From Taudactylus pleione (Eukaryota > Chordata > Amphibia > Anura > Myobatrachidae), in NCBI GenBank assembly GCA_031769625.1, contig JAUIMM010000040.1, forward strand, positions 18,674,001-18,738,000: a stretch of 64,000 nt of DNA. The letters run 5' to 3'. Positions 22,900 to 35,108 of this stretch are shown here, piece after piece (the first letter of the stretch is position 1; the number at the start of each line of letters is the position of its first letter). Under the pieces are notes generated by a model. It was not told the DNA's origin, made no database searches, and worked only from the letters and a program-made list of their open reading frames with translations. A program made the position numbers and the translations under genes.

Positions 22900-24380
22900 T
22901 CAAGTTGGATGATGGTAGAGGTCAAAAACAGAAAAGATAAATTGATTACATTGAAGGACCTGCACAACTCAGCCATATGCCATATCTATCTAAATCAAAT
23001 GTCCTGACTGATCACTGACTCATCAACACCCAGCCCAAACCCCTGGACCTAGAAACATGAAGATAGGGGTGTATTCAACGTATGTTTAATGAGTTTCTGT
23101 ATGGAGCAAGAGAGATGTGACTAGGGCGACGTAGCAGCGAATACCAAGGGGTATCAGGTCTCTGGGCCCCCTTTATAGATCTAATCAAATTGTAATGCTC
23201 GGGAACTAGGAAAACCTCTGTTGAGGTCGAGAACAGGGGGGGTTTAGGATAGTTGTGGAAAAGACAGGGATGACTGGCTAAATCTCCTAGTTGCGGCTAA
23301 ACCCAGGTTTGACTAGACCTGCCCAGAGGCATGGAGTTTAACTCACTTTGAGGTTTTCTCCAGTGACCCCTCCAATCGGGATTTGGTTTTACGCTGCACC
23401 AATTGAGCAGGTCGCGGCCCTGTGGACAGGTACCTGGGATTGACAGGAGACTGAAATATATATATATATATATATATATATAACTAACACAGGGAACAAA
23501 AAGAATACAGTAACACAGAGGAATGGCTAGGACTGGATACTAAGTCTAAGATGTTCAGGGATGAAATTATACTGAGGTAGGAACAATATACACAAAGATG
23601 CCACTTGGGGGCGTACTGGAAATTTAGACGGGTCTTGTACTGATTACAGGGACAAAATAAATACTTGAACACTGGTGAAGAACATGAGAATGCTTGAGCA
23701 CTGGTGATGAATGGAATACTTGAACACTGGAAATGAACTTGAGAATGTACTGGGAATAGTTAGAGGTCCAAGTGCTGATTTGCAGAGAGAAACACAAAGG
23801 AAACGGACACAGGTATGTACTGGGAATAGCTAGAGCTTCAGCTGAAAGCTAACTAGCAATTAGCATGGAAGCTGACACCACAGGAACACAGGGAGCTGAT
23901 TAGAGAACTCAGCAGCACACTAAAAGACAACAAAGGTTTTTACAAGAAACACTGGAGTTCTGTGAGAGCTGAAGTAACACACAGGGATTTAGCATGGAAG
24001 CTAATATAAGTAGCACTGGTGGTCAGCATGAGGGCTGCAACAACAAACTGTAGGTTCTTCTTGGGAAACACCAGAGAGCACAGTAATCACAGGAACAGTG
24101 AGGTTGAACTGCAGTTTCCTGTTCCTGCAGTCAGACTAAAATACCCCTGGGTAGCTGGTCATTAGATCATGAAATCAACTGACAGACCGCAAGACTGCCA
24201 TTGGAGGAGACTGATCAGGTGAGATGAACTAACATGACTGTGCCCATGCCTGCTAGCACAGGAACCAGGACAAATGCATGGAAGCCCTAGCAAGCCCCGG
24301 GGAGAATACTCAGCCATAACTCATCACTACAACTGGTGCCTGAACACCTCGGAGCCTAAAGACACCAGCTCAGCGGTGAG
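22900..24380. other. Unresolved interspersed sequence with tandem substructure
   Basis: 23456-23482 is (TA)n. 23660-23760 repeats ACTTGAACACTGG.GATGAA words. 23790-24080 repeats GCTAATTAGCATGGAAGCT-like words. The style resembles an LTR or leader of an unidentified retroelement, but no protein is recognised. Confidence 0.35.
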
Positions 24381-24384
24381 TAAA

Positions 24385-24486
24385 GGCCGATCCCAGGCTG
24401 CATCATGACACAAATCATGAACCTTTGACCAAAAAGATTGTGTATGAGGACAGGACCACCAGATATGCAGCATAGTCAACATGACC
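24385..24486 (-). pseudogene. L1 ORF2 C-terminal piece, inverted
   Basis: The minus strand reads LHIWWSCPHTQSFWSKVHDL. This is the HxxWxCP motif near the end of L1 ORF2, a cysteine/histidine-type motif. It points opposite to the adjoining L1 3' end at 24545. Confidence 0.7.
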
Positions 24487-24544
24487 ACAATGACGTGAAC
24501 ATAGATCTGTGTGTGTGTGTATATATATATATATATAATATAGC

Positions 24545-25075
24545 TACACAATGGAAGTCTACAACTTCCCCGTCTTTGGCAGCCACCATTACTGCTATCT
24601 GGAGCACTTATCGCATGGAAAGGATCACATACGTCTGCTAATTTTATCAAGGTTTGGAAGCCTTGGACAGACCACTTTGAGGCTGAGTCTCCTTTAACCA
24701 CTATCTAGCTTCGCCATTCCTGTATGTCGTGCTGTTGGAACTGGCAACACACATCGACTGGAACCTTCCTCTCCCCCCCCCCCCCTCCCCCTTTTATTCC
24801 CACTTGTCATTTCTTCTTTCTCAGCTTTTGCTGGTTAAGTGATGTTTTGAAAAATTTATGTACTCAAGTTCACAATTGTGCAATATCGGATTGGTGCTGG
24901 ATCACCCAACTTCAGCTTAATTATCTGCCTTCAGAGCATTTGACAATAATATGTGAAAATTGTCTACTTATTGTACTGATCATAATGGACTCTGTATTCG
25001 CAACTGTTATCTTATATTGTTAAATGTTGAAAAGCTTTTAATAAAAAGATTTAATCAAATAAAGAAAATTGGGGA
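24545..25075 (+). mobile_element. L1-type LINE 3' end
   Basis: The + strand reads QWKSTTSPSLAATITAIW and YRMERITYVC, the final segment of L1 ORF2. A diverged tail with a C13 run, a 3' UTR and AATAAAAAGATTTAATCAAA at the end follow. With the inverted segment to its left, the structure is that of a 5'-inverted L1 insertion. Confidence 0.7.
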
Positions 25076-25284
25076 GTACATTCCTTCTAAGATGTAGGTG
25101 CCCACTGGGAGGGATTTTTCGAAATTTGACTCCTAAGGGGGTTGAAAAGGGCAAAAGATGTTTCGTCCCCATGTAATGTCCTGACTGACTCATCGTGGCT
25201 GCAGCACAGTTCATACTCAAACACCAACTGTCAACCCAAGTGCTGGCAAACATCACTGGCAATTGGTGTGGCTCCCCTATTTGA

Positions 25285-25480
25285 ATAGTGAATGAAGGGA
25301 ATGTGTTACTACAGTGGTGAGGGAGGGGAATGTGTTACTACACAAGCGAGCGAGGATAATGTGTTACAACAGAAATGAGGAAGTGGAATGTGTTAGTACA
25401 CAGGTGAGGGAGGGTAATATCTTACTATAGCAGTGCTGCATTACTATAGAGGTAAAGGATTATTGTTTTACTGGAGTGGT
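25285..25480. repeat. Minisatellite, unit about 38 bp
   Basis: About five diverged units are built on GGGAATGTGTTACTACA and GGTGAGGGA. 25076-25284 and 25481-25850 show no gene. Confidence 0.75.
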
Positions 25481-25849
25481 GAGATAGAAATGTAAACAGC
25501 AAATATCTAAGGTCTACCCGAGTGAATCTGGGTACAGCAGCTTGTTTGTAATATTTGTGGAGGGGGGGGGGGGTTAAACCTATTCCCCAGCTTTTTTTTT
25601 CATTGATTCCTCCATGTTCACATCCTCAGACACTTTATTCATTAGTTTGGCAGCCTTCTCAAAGTAACTCCTTTATCATTTTGGGACCTAAAATAGAGGT
25701 GGTTCTGGTGTGTTTGGACTGCAGGCTATTTACAAGTTGAGTAGATGAGTGTTGTTTGGCTGGCACATCTTTGCTTGGATACAAGCACCCATCATGGCCC
25801 CAGGAGCATCATTAAATGGTTTTAGGTATAGCACACAAGAGCTGATTTC

Positions 25850-26450
25850 TCAGAGTGAACATCCCATTTACTGGAGAAAATGGGTGTTTTCACGGCATCG
25901 GAATGAAATACCAATTCCCGGCAGCGACAGCTCAACAGATCCGGGCAGCAGCAGCCCGACAGCGCTGGAAATCCCGAACGTCCTGAGGTAAGCCAAAACT
26001 AACCTAACCCTTCTTAGGAGTGCATAACCCTAACCTCCCCCCAAGTGCCTAACCCTAACCCCCCTCTTCCCCGCTGCTTAAACCTAAGTCCCCCAGGGGG
26101 GTGCCTAACCCTAAGACCCCCCTAGGGGTGCCTAACCCTCCCTCCCCCTAGCCTAACCCTCCCACTAGCCTAACCCTAACCCTCCCGAGGGGGTGCCTAA
26201 CCCTAACTCCGTGTCTCCGCCAGGTGCCCTAATCCTAACCCCCCCCCCCCCCCCCCCCCCAGCTGTCTGCTCGTGGCGCCTGGCATCCCTTCGATCGGGA
26301 TGCCGGGTGCCTGTCTCCTGGCGTCGGGAAAATTTTAGGTGTCTAGATATAGATGCCTGTCATTTAACCCACGCTGGGATAAAGCAGTCGGGATTACATC
26401 AACCGGTTTCCCGATTGCATCCCATTTTCACCTCTCCCTGCATATTAATG
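25850..26450. repeat. Repeat with internal CCCTAA-like minisatellite
   Basis: The left flank has TCCCGGCAGCGACAGC, then AACGTCCTGAGGTAAGCC. The core at 25995-26262 is CCTAACCCTAACCCCCC-type units and ends in a C18 run. The family is shared with 13.6 and 49.1 kb. Confidence 0.7.
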
Positions 26451-26577
26451 GGATTACCACTGGCAATAACACTTTTGGGGGGATCCTGTTTATTAAGCAT
26501 TGTGACTATACTCTTTCTTTTAACGTCATTCACAGATGGCATTGTCGTACTTAAAAATAATGTTTTAAAAAAGATAT

Positions 26578-27627
26578 TGATACCTAATTAAAACCTCTGT
26601 ACGATCCTGCCTATACCTTCTAAATCCTGCCTATACCTTCTAGAATTGTCAAAATTTAGCGTAATGAGTCGCACAGTAAATAAATGCCTTCAGACTTTGA
26701 ATGTGTTTCCAAAGCGCAAAAAGTTGTTATTCAACATAAAAACAGATGGTTACACGCTGTGAACTAAAGACAATTAGCACAAATAAATCCTACAGACCCA
26801 AGGTACAGTTGTTACATACGCACGCGCTCTGGGCCCAGATAATGGCATCAGCAAGAAACCTCCGACAACAGCACAGCAAGAAGACTCCAGACTGGGGTCA
26901 GAGAGCGCACATATATACTCTTTCAGGGATTGGAAATGCAATAGGCAAGTTTGGCATGATTCCATTGGTTCTTCTTAAAGTTGTCTTGGTTACAGGATCA
27001 TTTATTGGACAATTTCAAATGGACAACCGCCCTTTGTATCCTTTTTCCCGATGCATGCAAATCTAAGCTGCTAACATTACAGAGTACATTTTAATGTTTT
27101 AACTCTCTATAGTCCATAGTTTGAAGACGTCTGTTCCGATCTTCTCACCGATGGTACCGGAAATCTGTGGAGACACAGTGGATCAGTACAACACCAGACC
27201 CAGTCTGCTTACCATGTACTAAACCTTAGATATTAAATAACCTTTATTACACAACATTAATAACCACTGGATAAACCTTGAATGTTACACTTTAATACTA
27301 GGGAACCTTTCATGTAAGTGTGCAGTGTGTAAGTATTGGGGAAAGACGCAATTTAGCGTTGTGCGACTGTGTTTTGTGGAGTACATTATGGAGCGTGTCT
27401 TGCAGGGATACTTAGTCTATATGTTTTAGCGACTGTCTGTATTTATGTGGCAAGGACTTTTAAGTTCTTTCTATTGCGTAGGAATCGCACAACGCTAAAT
27501 AGCATCGCCGTATGTACTTATAGTGGCGAGTTTCACTAAAATGGCGCTGGGTGGCCAGTCGCAAAATGGCGTTGCACAGATCTAATTTTAAACCGATCCT
27601 GTCTCAACCAATTATCCAGCTTCAACA
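26578..27627 (-). repeat. ERV 3' LTR (minus orientation)
   Basis: On the minus strand it runs TGTTGAAGCTGGATAATTGG to GGTATCA, i.e. TG...CA, 1050 bp. The minus-strand polypurine tract CTATCAAAGGGTGGAC lies directly before it (+ 27628-27643), fixing this as the 3' LTR of the provirus to its right. Related LTRs occur at 11226, 14785 and 54089. Confidence 0.85.
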
Positions 27628-27998
27628 GTCCACCCTTTGATAGCAAACAACATACTCTGATTTAACAATTAATTTTAGGCTTACATTATGACATATTATT
27701 TAATGTTATATTATGGGATGGCACAAGGTGGTTCTTAATCCATCAATAATGTGTCTCTAGGAGGGGACATAAAACTACCCCTATACGCACACCGCGGATC
27801 CTGGGCGATCATAGGAAAGATGTGGGGATGCACCAATCCTATAAAGGAAGTCTTGAGGGGAAATAGGGACTTACATTATTAAGGTGTTTTAAAATAAAAT
27901 TTTTAATAATACATTTTATGCATGTCTAAATATAATACATTATACAATGGTATTTCCTAGTTCAGGGTTGTAATGCAGTTCCACATTTACCTCAGTAT

Positions 27999-29865
27999 TC
28001 ATATTGTCACTACTGACCACATCATAATTTCGTTCTTCCGGTTTACCTTATTTTTACATTTTCCACACTTCAACACAATAGGAACACACCTGACACATAT
28101 GCCAATTGCTATGATGACAACCAGTATGAAGATCAGGAGTTTACCTATATTTGCTATCATTTCCTGGACCCATTCTCCTAGACTTGAGCATTATGGTTCT
28201 TTCAGAATTCCCATTTTAGCTGCAGAATTTCATCCATCTTCCGGTCTATCACCTCCTTGGGGTCACTGGTATCATTTGTGACATAAGTGCAACACTTTAC
28301 TCCAAATTGGGTGGCCAAAGTTACACAATACCCTCCAGTGACAGCGGTTAAATAATTTAACACTAGTCTGTGTTGCACCAATTCTTTCTTGTACGCTTGC
28401 AACTTCCTACCTGTATACCTGAATGTGTCATCATACATCTCGGTGATATTATCTATCAATTTAGCAAGATCTTAGCTATATCTAAAATTTAGTGTACCCC
28501 GAGCGATCCTGGTGGAATCCAGTGCTACTAAAACTTGAAAGCCAGTTGTCTCACTAATTAACCTTGTGGCTTTATGCACATCACCAGTTATCATATTTAT
28601 TTTGCCTCTGTGCTCATACTGTGTGTGAAGATATGGTGATGGTGTGTTTTTATGAATACCAAGCATTTCAACATGTGTGAGGGTCATGACCTCTGGGACT
28701 ACTCTTCCCAGGTAACACAAATCTTCGGAACTTGGGGAGAGCCACTTATACGCTTTCCTTCCACATATAAAATATACATCCTCGGGGAGAACATAAGGAA
28801 TCGTATGCATCATGATCATTAAACACATTTCCCTCACGAATAATCCTATCTCAGGTTCTCCCATCTGACACATGCAAGTGTCTGGTTGTATAACCTTGGC
28901 ACAATATCCATCTTGTACCCTACCAATCATTTCTTTGGTGGAACATAGTGTATATTTATACCGGAAGTGTCTTCCACCTGACCTAATTTTGCGTAATAGT
29001 TCATAATTCATAGGCTCACGGTCAGCTCTGTGAGAAGATCATAGTCTGATTATTTCCAGTCACCTCCCAACTTCCTGGGTCATTGGAGTTGGTGATGTTT
29101 AAACATAAGTGATTTATCTGCTTGGTACTGGTGGAGTTTAAAATGGGGTGGTTTGGTATTAAGAAATTTTCCGTCCAGTGTCTTCCCTTTTGACAATTAA
29201 AAAATTTCAGAGATATTTAATGGGAAGGGCACTAATCCTACATTATGCTGTCCTTGGGGCACGTGAGAGCACAGCCAACAGTCAGTTTGGTTCAAAATTT
29301 TGCCCACCATGGTGTGATATTCCTCTAGAGCAGTGTTGGCTAACCTTGACACTCCAGCTGTTATAGAACTACATAACCCAGCATGCACTGCTACAGTTTT
29401 GCTATTAGGGCATGCTAAAACTGTGGCAGGGCATGGTGGGATATATAGTTCCACAACAGCTGGAGTGTCAAGGTTAGCCAACACTGCTCTAGAGGATACC
29501 CAGCCTCAATACTGATCATACTTAGATTGACAACGTTGGATGCATCTCTCATCAATTACGGACCCACAGAACTCACACATACAATAATCCTCAGATGATA
29601 GACCTTCACACTGTCCCCGAGTACCCAAAAAAGCAGATCTCTTAACAATTACAGTACTAAGATTGGTCAAACACTCCCCTGATTGGCATAGCACTCCTCC
29701 TTCCGACTCTACTCCATCAATTCTGCCATCAGCTCCCATCTCCTCTATCGGTCCCCTGTCACAGAAACCAGATATCCCTGAACAAATCAGGATGATGGAA
29801 ACTCTGGAAGAGAATATAAAAATGAACACAGCAGACCAGTCCATTGCCGCAGCAAGGACCTGCAA
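27999..29865 (-). pseudogene. env: Endogenous retroviral env, interrupted
   Basis: This is an old envelope glycoprotein gene of a gamma/epsilon-like (class I) retrovirus. In order on the minus strand there is a hydrophobic signal segment near 29800-29850, then a cysteine-rich surface-subunit start. A CWLC motif follows at 29269-29280, the CXXC motif known from gammaretroviral surface subunits. A YFICGRKAYKW...CYLG block lies near 28700-28760, and a transmembrane-subunit cysteine cluster of the C-X(n)-CC kind near 28290-28330. A membrane-spanning segment (LLIFILVVIIAIGIC) near 28080-28130 and a short tail complete it. Lesions are a hAT MITE inserted at 29331-29486, stops between the open segments, and a frameshift near 28200. 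It is a relic and not expressible as one protein. Confidence 0.85.
29331..29486. mobile_element. hAT-type foldback MITE inside env
   Basis: The arms CAGTGTTGGCTAACCTTGAC and its complement form a near-perfect hairpin. Flanks are CTCTAGAG at 29323-29330 and 29487-29494, an 8-bp duplication. Confidence 0.93.
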
Positions 29866-29898
29866 ATTTCTTTAGCTCAGATATCTCACTGCAACCTT

Positions 29899-32800
29899 TT
29901 AGCCCTCCCGGAACAAGCTCTCGATCAACAGGTCCATGTTATCAGCCTCGTCTCTGCCTTGTTTCTCCGCCAGTTGGTTGACCTTCTTGCAGTGAGTGGA
30001 ATGGACCCAGGTATCTCTCTCTGCCACCTTCAAAGATGTGGTACTGGTCAGCAACACCTGATACGGACCTTCCCAATGATCAGTCAAACAACCCGAATGC
30101 AAGAAATTTCTGATCGTAGCATATTCTCCAGGTTCAAAATCATGACAGTTTGTTTCAGGCATATCATGGGACAACAATTTCAGTTTCTGCTGTTGTTGTT
30201 TTAACTGTTTACACATTGATATAAGATACCTTACAGTTACCTCGTTGTTACCTTTTAAATCTTCCTGCAAGCTTATAATCAAATGAGGTTGTCTACCAAA
30301 CAGTATTTCAAAGGGGACAGATTTAGAGGGGGTCTAGGAGTGGTCCTTATGCTATGTAGGGCCAACGGTAATGCTTCTGGCCATCCTAGTCCAGTCTCTG
30401 CCATAATTTTACTTAGTTTGTTTTTAATAGTTCCGTTCATCCTCTCCAACTTGGCACTGGCTTGCGGTCAGTAGGGGGTATGAAGTCGACTATTAATACC
30501 CATCAGTTTACACATATTTTGAAAAACATCACCTGTGAAATGAGTAGCCCTATCACTCTCAATAATTTTAGGGATACCGTATCTGCACACAAACTCCTGA
30601 ACAATTTTCTTGGCAGTAAATGCAGCAGTATTAGTGGCAGCTGGGTATGCCTCAACCCAATTGGAAAACACATCAGTGCACACTAATACATACTTGAGAT
30701 TCCTGCAAGGTGGTAATTAGATCAAATCAATTTGTATTACCTGGAAAGGTCCGTCAGTTGGGGGAATGTGGAATGGTTAGGTAGGGATTGTTTTCCCAAT
30801 GTTTTTCCTCAAGCAGGTCAGACAGGACATTGCTCTCTTTTCCACTTGAGAAGGAAAACCCGGTGCACACCAGTATGCCCTCACCAATTTACACATATCT
30901 TGCTTTCCCAGATGAGTCAGACCGTGCACTGCCTCAGCCAGGCTTGGGTAATATGCCTTGGGAGCTACTGGCTTACCTTGTCCATCCCTCCAGAGTCCAG
31001 AGGACTCTTGCCCACATCCCTTGGACCTCCAGACTGACTCTCAATTAATTTCAGCATGTCAATTGTTTGGAAAGTCATGATCTGTTCAATTGGTACATTC
31101 ATTTTTAACCCTGCTGCCCATTTTGCAGCTTCGTCTGCCCTGTTGCCCAGTGACGCCGGATCATCTTCACATGTATGGGCTTTACACTATTACTGCCTTT
31201 GGCAATTGGATTGCTGTTAATAGTCCTTTTATATGTTTGGAATGTGCAATTGGTGTGCCTGCTGCTATCATAAATTTTCTCAGACGCCATAAGGCACCGA
31301 AATTGTGTACTACTCCGAATGCGTACCTAGAGTCAGTATAGATATTATCATATTTACCTTTCGCTAATTCACACACTCTCTTCAGTGCCACCAGTTCCGC
31401 CACTTGGGCCGAGTGTGGTGGTCCTAAAGGTTCGGCTTCTATGATGTCTTCGTCATTTACAACAGCATAACATGTACATAACTCTCCAGTGTCAGTCTCC
31501 TTATGACAACTGCCATCCATGTAAAATGTCACATCTACATTTTCTAAAGGTGTATCCCGTATGTCAGGTCTTGCAGTAAAGGTCTGATACAGATATTCCA
31601 TACAATCATGTGCATCAATATACCTGCAGAACTCACCTGTTGCCAGCTGCTCACCTCTCTCCACCCTTTGTGCATCATGTTGCACATATGGTAAATACGT
31701 AGCTGGGTTTAACGTACTACACCTTTTGATGGTGATGTTTGCAGGTGCTATTAAGGCTAGTTCCCATTTTGTGAACCTAGCTGAGGAGACATGTCTGGTT
31801 TGGGCAGAGTTTAGCAAAGCAGATACAGCATGGGGAGTATAGACAATCATATCATGGCCTAATGCCACATCCTCACTCTTACTGACCAATAGAGCAGTTG
31901 CTGCTACACTTCTTAAACACGTTGGGAGTGATCTTGCCACAGTGTCCAATTGTGCACTGTAGTACGCTACGGGTCTACTAGCGTCACCATGTTTTTGTGT
32001 GAGAACACCTGCTGCGCAGCCACCAGCCTCCGTACAATATAACTCAAAAGGTTTTTCATAATCTGGTATTCCCAATGCAAGTGCTTTTGTCAGACTATCC
32101 TTAAGATTAAGGAAAGCCTGCTCTGATTCCTGTGTGTATGACACGGTCGGGCTTTGAGGAAGAGACTAGGGACCTCATTCAGAGGCGGTCGCACGGAGCG
32201 ATTGGATGTAGCGAGCATTGTTTTTTTCAACTGCGCATGCATACACATGGCAGTGCATGTGCACAAGCTTGTCTTTCCGACCGCAATCCTCTTGTTTGCT
32301 AGTCACTACGAGGTCATAGCTGTGATTGACATTTCGTGCCATTTTGTGGGTGGTTACAGGGGAAGGTGCTTGTGAACGGGGGTGTGGTGGTGCGAACGCA
32401 GGCATGGTTGACCTTAAAAAGGGCGTTTTAAGGGCGTGCATATATTACTGAGTGAGTCATCACACACGTCATCTCGTTGCAATAACGATGCTACTGCTCG
32501 CAGTGCTAAAGGTATCCCAGGGTCTACCTTAAGCATTGCGAATGCAGGTGATGGTTTCTGCTTCGACCGATGTCTGTAGGCAATTAACAATGAAACAGGT
32601 GTTAATCGTGCTGACATAGGTTGCCTGCGACCGACTCTGAATTAGCCCGTAGAGATAGGAGGTGTGCTTTCATTGTTGTGGGTGCTTCCGATGTGCGTTG
32701 CGATTGAGTGCTCGCTTTGCATATTCTCTCACTTTGGGTGCGACTGATCGCTCCCCAGCGACTGCCTCTGAATGAGGTCCTAGGTCCTGTAATGGCAAGG

Positions 32801-33230
32801 CCAAAATAGAAAAACCTGGGATCCACATTCTGCAGTATTCACACATTCCCAAGAAGATACGAATTTGCTATTCGTTTTGCCGCCGTGTCATGTTCTGTAT
32901 GGCCTGGATTCTGTTGTTTGTGAGATGTCGTAATCCCCGAGTTAGGCAGTGTCCCAAATATTTAACCCTGGACTGGCATGGCTGTAGTTTGTCCTTAGCA
33001 ACCTTGTGTCCTATTTGCGAGAGATGAAGCAACAAGTTTAGTATCATTTAAACATGACATAAATGAATCAGAACATAACAATAAATTGTCCACATATTGT
33101 ATTAGAACAGATCCATTGGCAGGTTGAAAAGATTGTAAACAGTCGTGTAAGGCCTGGGAAAAGATACTGGGGCAATTGTGTCCATGTGTATTGTACACCC
33201 CTGTATGTGAAAGCGAATAGGTACTGACAG
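29899..33230 (-). pseudogene. pol: Endogenous retroviral pol (partial RT, RNase H, integrase)
   Basis: The minus strand encodes the second half of reverse transcriptase, RNase H and integrase. The RT part (33230-32785) begins in the palm. It has QYVDNLLL near 33076-33100, where known retroviruses have YVDD. The connection region and RNase H (32144-31182, 320 codons open) show YMDGSC, AELVAL and YTDSRYAFGVVH, supplying the acidic catalytic residues. A frameshift lies near 31180. Integrase follows, with an HHCC zinc-binding region near 30790-30960 (VHGLTHLGK, CLTC), the core with DVFSNWVEAYPA near 30650-30680, and a C-terminal WEGPYQVLL segment near 30050-30080. A 611-bp MITE splits the RT region at 32170. 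Gag, protease and the first half of RT are missing. Confidence 0.88.
32170..32780. mobile_element. GGCCTGATTCAG-type MITE inside pol, TAG duplication
   Basis: The ends are GGACCTCATTCAGAGGCGGT and its near complement, with TAG at 32167-32169 and 32781-32783. The interior (GGGCGTTTTAAGGGCGTG, GTGGGTGGTTACAGGGGAAG) is the complement of the family at 58608. Confidence 0.8.
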
Positions 33231-33232
33231 TC

Positions 33233-33283
33233 AGCACAGATCTAATTTTAAACCGATCCTGTCTCAGCCAATTATCCGGCTGA
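33233..33283 (-). repeat. Remnant of the ERV 5' LTR (U3 start)
   Basis: CACAGATCTAATTTTAAACC and the following CGATCCTGTCTCAGCCAATT match the far end of the 3' LTR at 27575-27620. It abuts truncated RT directly, so gag, protease, half of RT and most of the 5' LTR were deleted in one block. Confidence 0.8.
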
Positions 33284-33690
33284 GACGGGATAGTCAAGAC
33301 CATCGCGACCATCGGGCTTGCAATGAGACCCTTGTGGTAGGGTCTCGTGGCCGCAAGCTCCAGAGAACATTTTCGGCTGAAACAGAGCCAAAGCTCTTCC
33401 ACTGACATCACTTGTGATGTCAGTGGGGCCGCCCCCAGATGGTAGGCGTTCTCATGGGAACGCCTCCGTCTGGGCAGCTAACCCGCCCACCAAAGGGGGT
33501 GTGCTGTCACTCAACATCGACAGCACGCCCCCTTTGGTGCGAGACCCGGAGCGACTGATTTCCCGTCGCTATCCGGGTCTCGCGCATGTGCACAGCGGGG
33601 CTGGCTCTGTCGTATGCATGCGCTCTGGGCCACCATCGACCGAGTTGAGAGAGCACTCAGCGCTTGCGACCGGGTCTGAATCAGGCCCTT
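33284..33690. mobile_element. Hairpin-array MITE, copy C (reverse, truncated)
   Basis: In complement orientation it has the stems GACCATCGCGACCATC, a GAGACCC/GGGTCTC stem, CCACTGACATCAC/GTGATGTCAGTGG (33393-33425), AGGCGTTCTCATGGGAACGC plus CT, and the GGGGGTGTGCTGTC/GACAGCACGCCCCC stem. It ends in GGGTCTGAATCAGGCCC. The outer terminal stem is missing where it meets the ERV remnant. Confidence 0.78.
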
Positions 33691-34269
33691 AGTGTAGCTG
33701 CTGGTACTCATGAATGTGGTAGCTAAAGAGGGACAGGAAGTATACCTGTACTTTCTTCATGTTATTCCACTATCAAAAATATATAGTTTTGTATTTTATT
33801 TGTACAACATGAAGGTCCTGAGTTTCCAACATGAAAATGCTACATTACTATACTGAAAAGTTAAAAATGCTGAAACATTTCATTACTGTATGTAGGTTTT
33901 CCAAAGTTAGTAGAACGTGAATTGTTTTGGAAAGGATATGTTTCTTCTGATACTTATACAGATATGTCTATTTGCGGGACACAGGGTGTGTGCTTTTGTG
34001 AATAAAATGTACTTTTTTATGAACTGTAAAGTAATAGGTGCCAAGTCCTTCTGTTAAATCCTTTAAATTATATTTCTTTCCCTCCCACAATTTTGGACAG
34101 ACTGTAGCTGTTAATTGCCAGTATGTCATACCAAATGGTGGTCCCATTTTAGCAGTAGGATGATTATATAACACACACCATGTTACTTTGCGTTATATAG
34201 TGCTTGTGACTCTAGGCATGACTGAAAAGGAGACACTATTCCAGTTATTTGTTGAAGATTCTCTCCCTC
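33691..34269. other. Intronic sequence, nothing recognised
   Basis: No gene or repeat family is recognised in this AT-rich stretch. Confidence 0.35.
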
Positions 34270-34625
34270 TCGTGTGGAAAAAATGTTGCAAAGTAAGAAT
34301 GCTTTCCAAAATAGAAGTGTTAATGGCTTATTTATATTAACAAAATGCAAAGTGAATGAACAGAAGAGAAATCTAAATCAAACCAATATTTGGTATGACC
34401 ACCCTTTGCCTTCAAAACAGCATCAATTCTTCTAGGTATACTTGAAGGAACCAGACAGGGAGGTTTTTCCAAACATCTTGGAGAACTAACCACAGATCTT
34501 CTGTGGATGTAAGCTTGCTGAAATCCTATTAAACTATTAACACGTCTATTTTTGAAAGCATTCTTATCTTACTTTGCCGCATTGTTTCCACACCTGTCTA
34601 AAACTTTTGCACAGAACTGTGTGTG
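34270..34625. mobile_element. Tc1/mariner-like non-coding element
   Basis: The left arm GTGTGGAAAAAATGTTGCAA with AGTAAGAATGCTTTCC is inverted to GGAAAGCATTCTTAT-like sequence and GCATTGTTTCCACAC on the right. The right arm continues into CTAAAACTTTTGCACAGAAC and a (TG)n. The interior phrase CAACAATTCTTCTAGGT-like at 34420-34440 is widespread in vertebrate Tc1 relics. Confidence 0.6.
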
Positions 34626-35108
34626 TGTGTATATGTGTGTATGTAATATAAATATATATATATTAGGGGTGTGCACCTGCCACTTTTCGTGTTTTGGATC
34701 TGGATCTTTCTCGTGTTTTGGATCTGGATTGGTTTTGCCAAAACCACCCTTCCATGTTTTGGGTTCTGGGTTTTGTGTTTTGGATCTGTATTTTTTTTAA
34801 AAAAAAGAATAAAAACAGCTAAAATCACAGAATGTGTTGGTTTTTCTGCTCCTATGCTATTATTAACCTCAATAACCTTAATTTCCACTAATTTCCAGTC
34901 TATTCTGAACACCTCACAATAGTGTTTTTATGTCCAAAAGGCTATGCTAAGCGACACGAGTGGGCGGCACAAACACATGGCCCATCTAGGAGTGGCACTG
35001 CAGTGGCAGACAGGATGGCAGTTTGAAAAACTAGACCCCAAACAGTACATAATGCAAAGAAAAAAAAAAAGAGGAGCAAGATGGAATTGTCCTTGGGCCC
35101 TCCCACCC

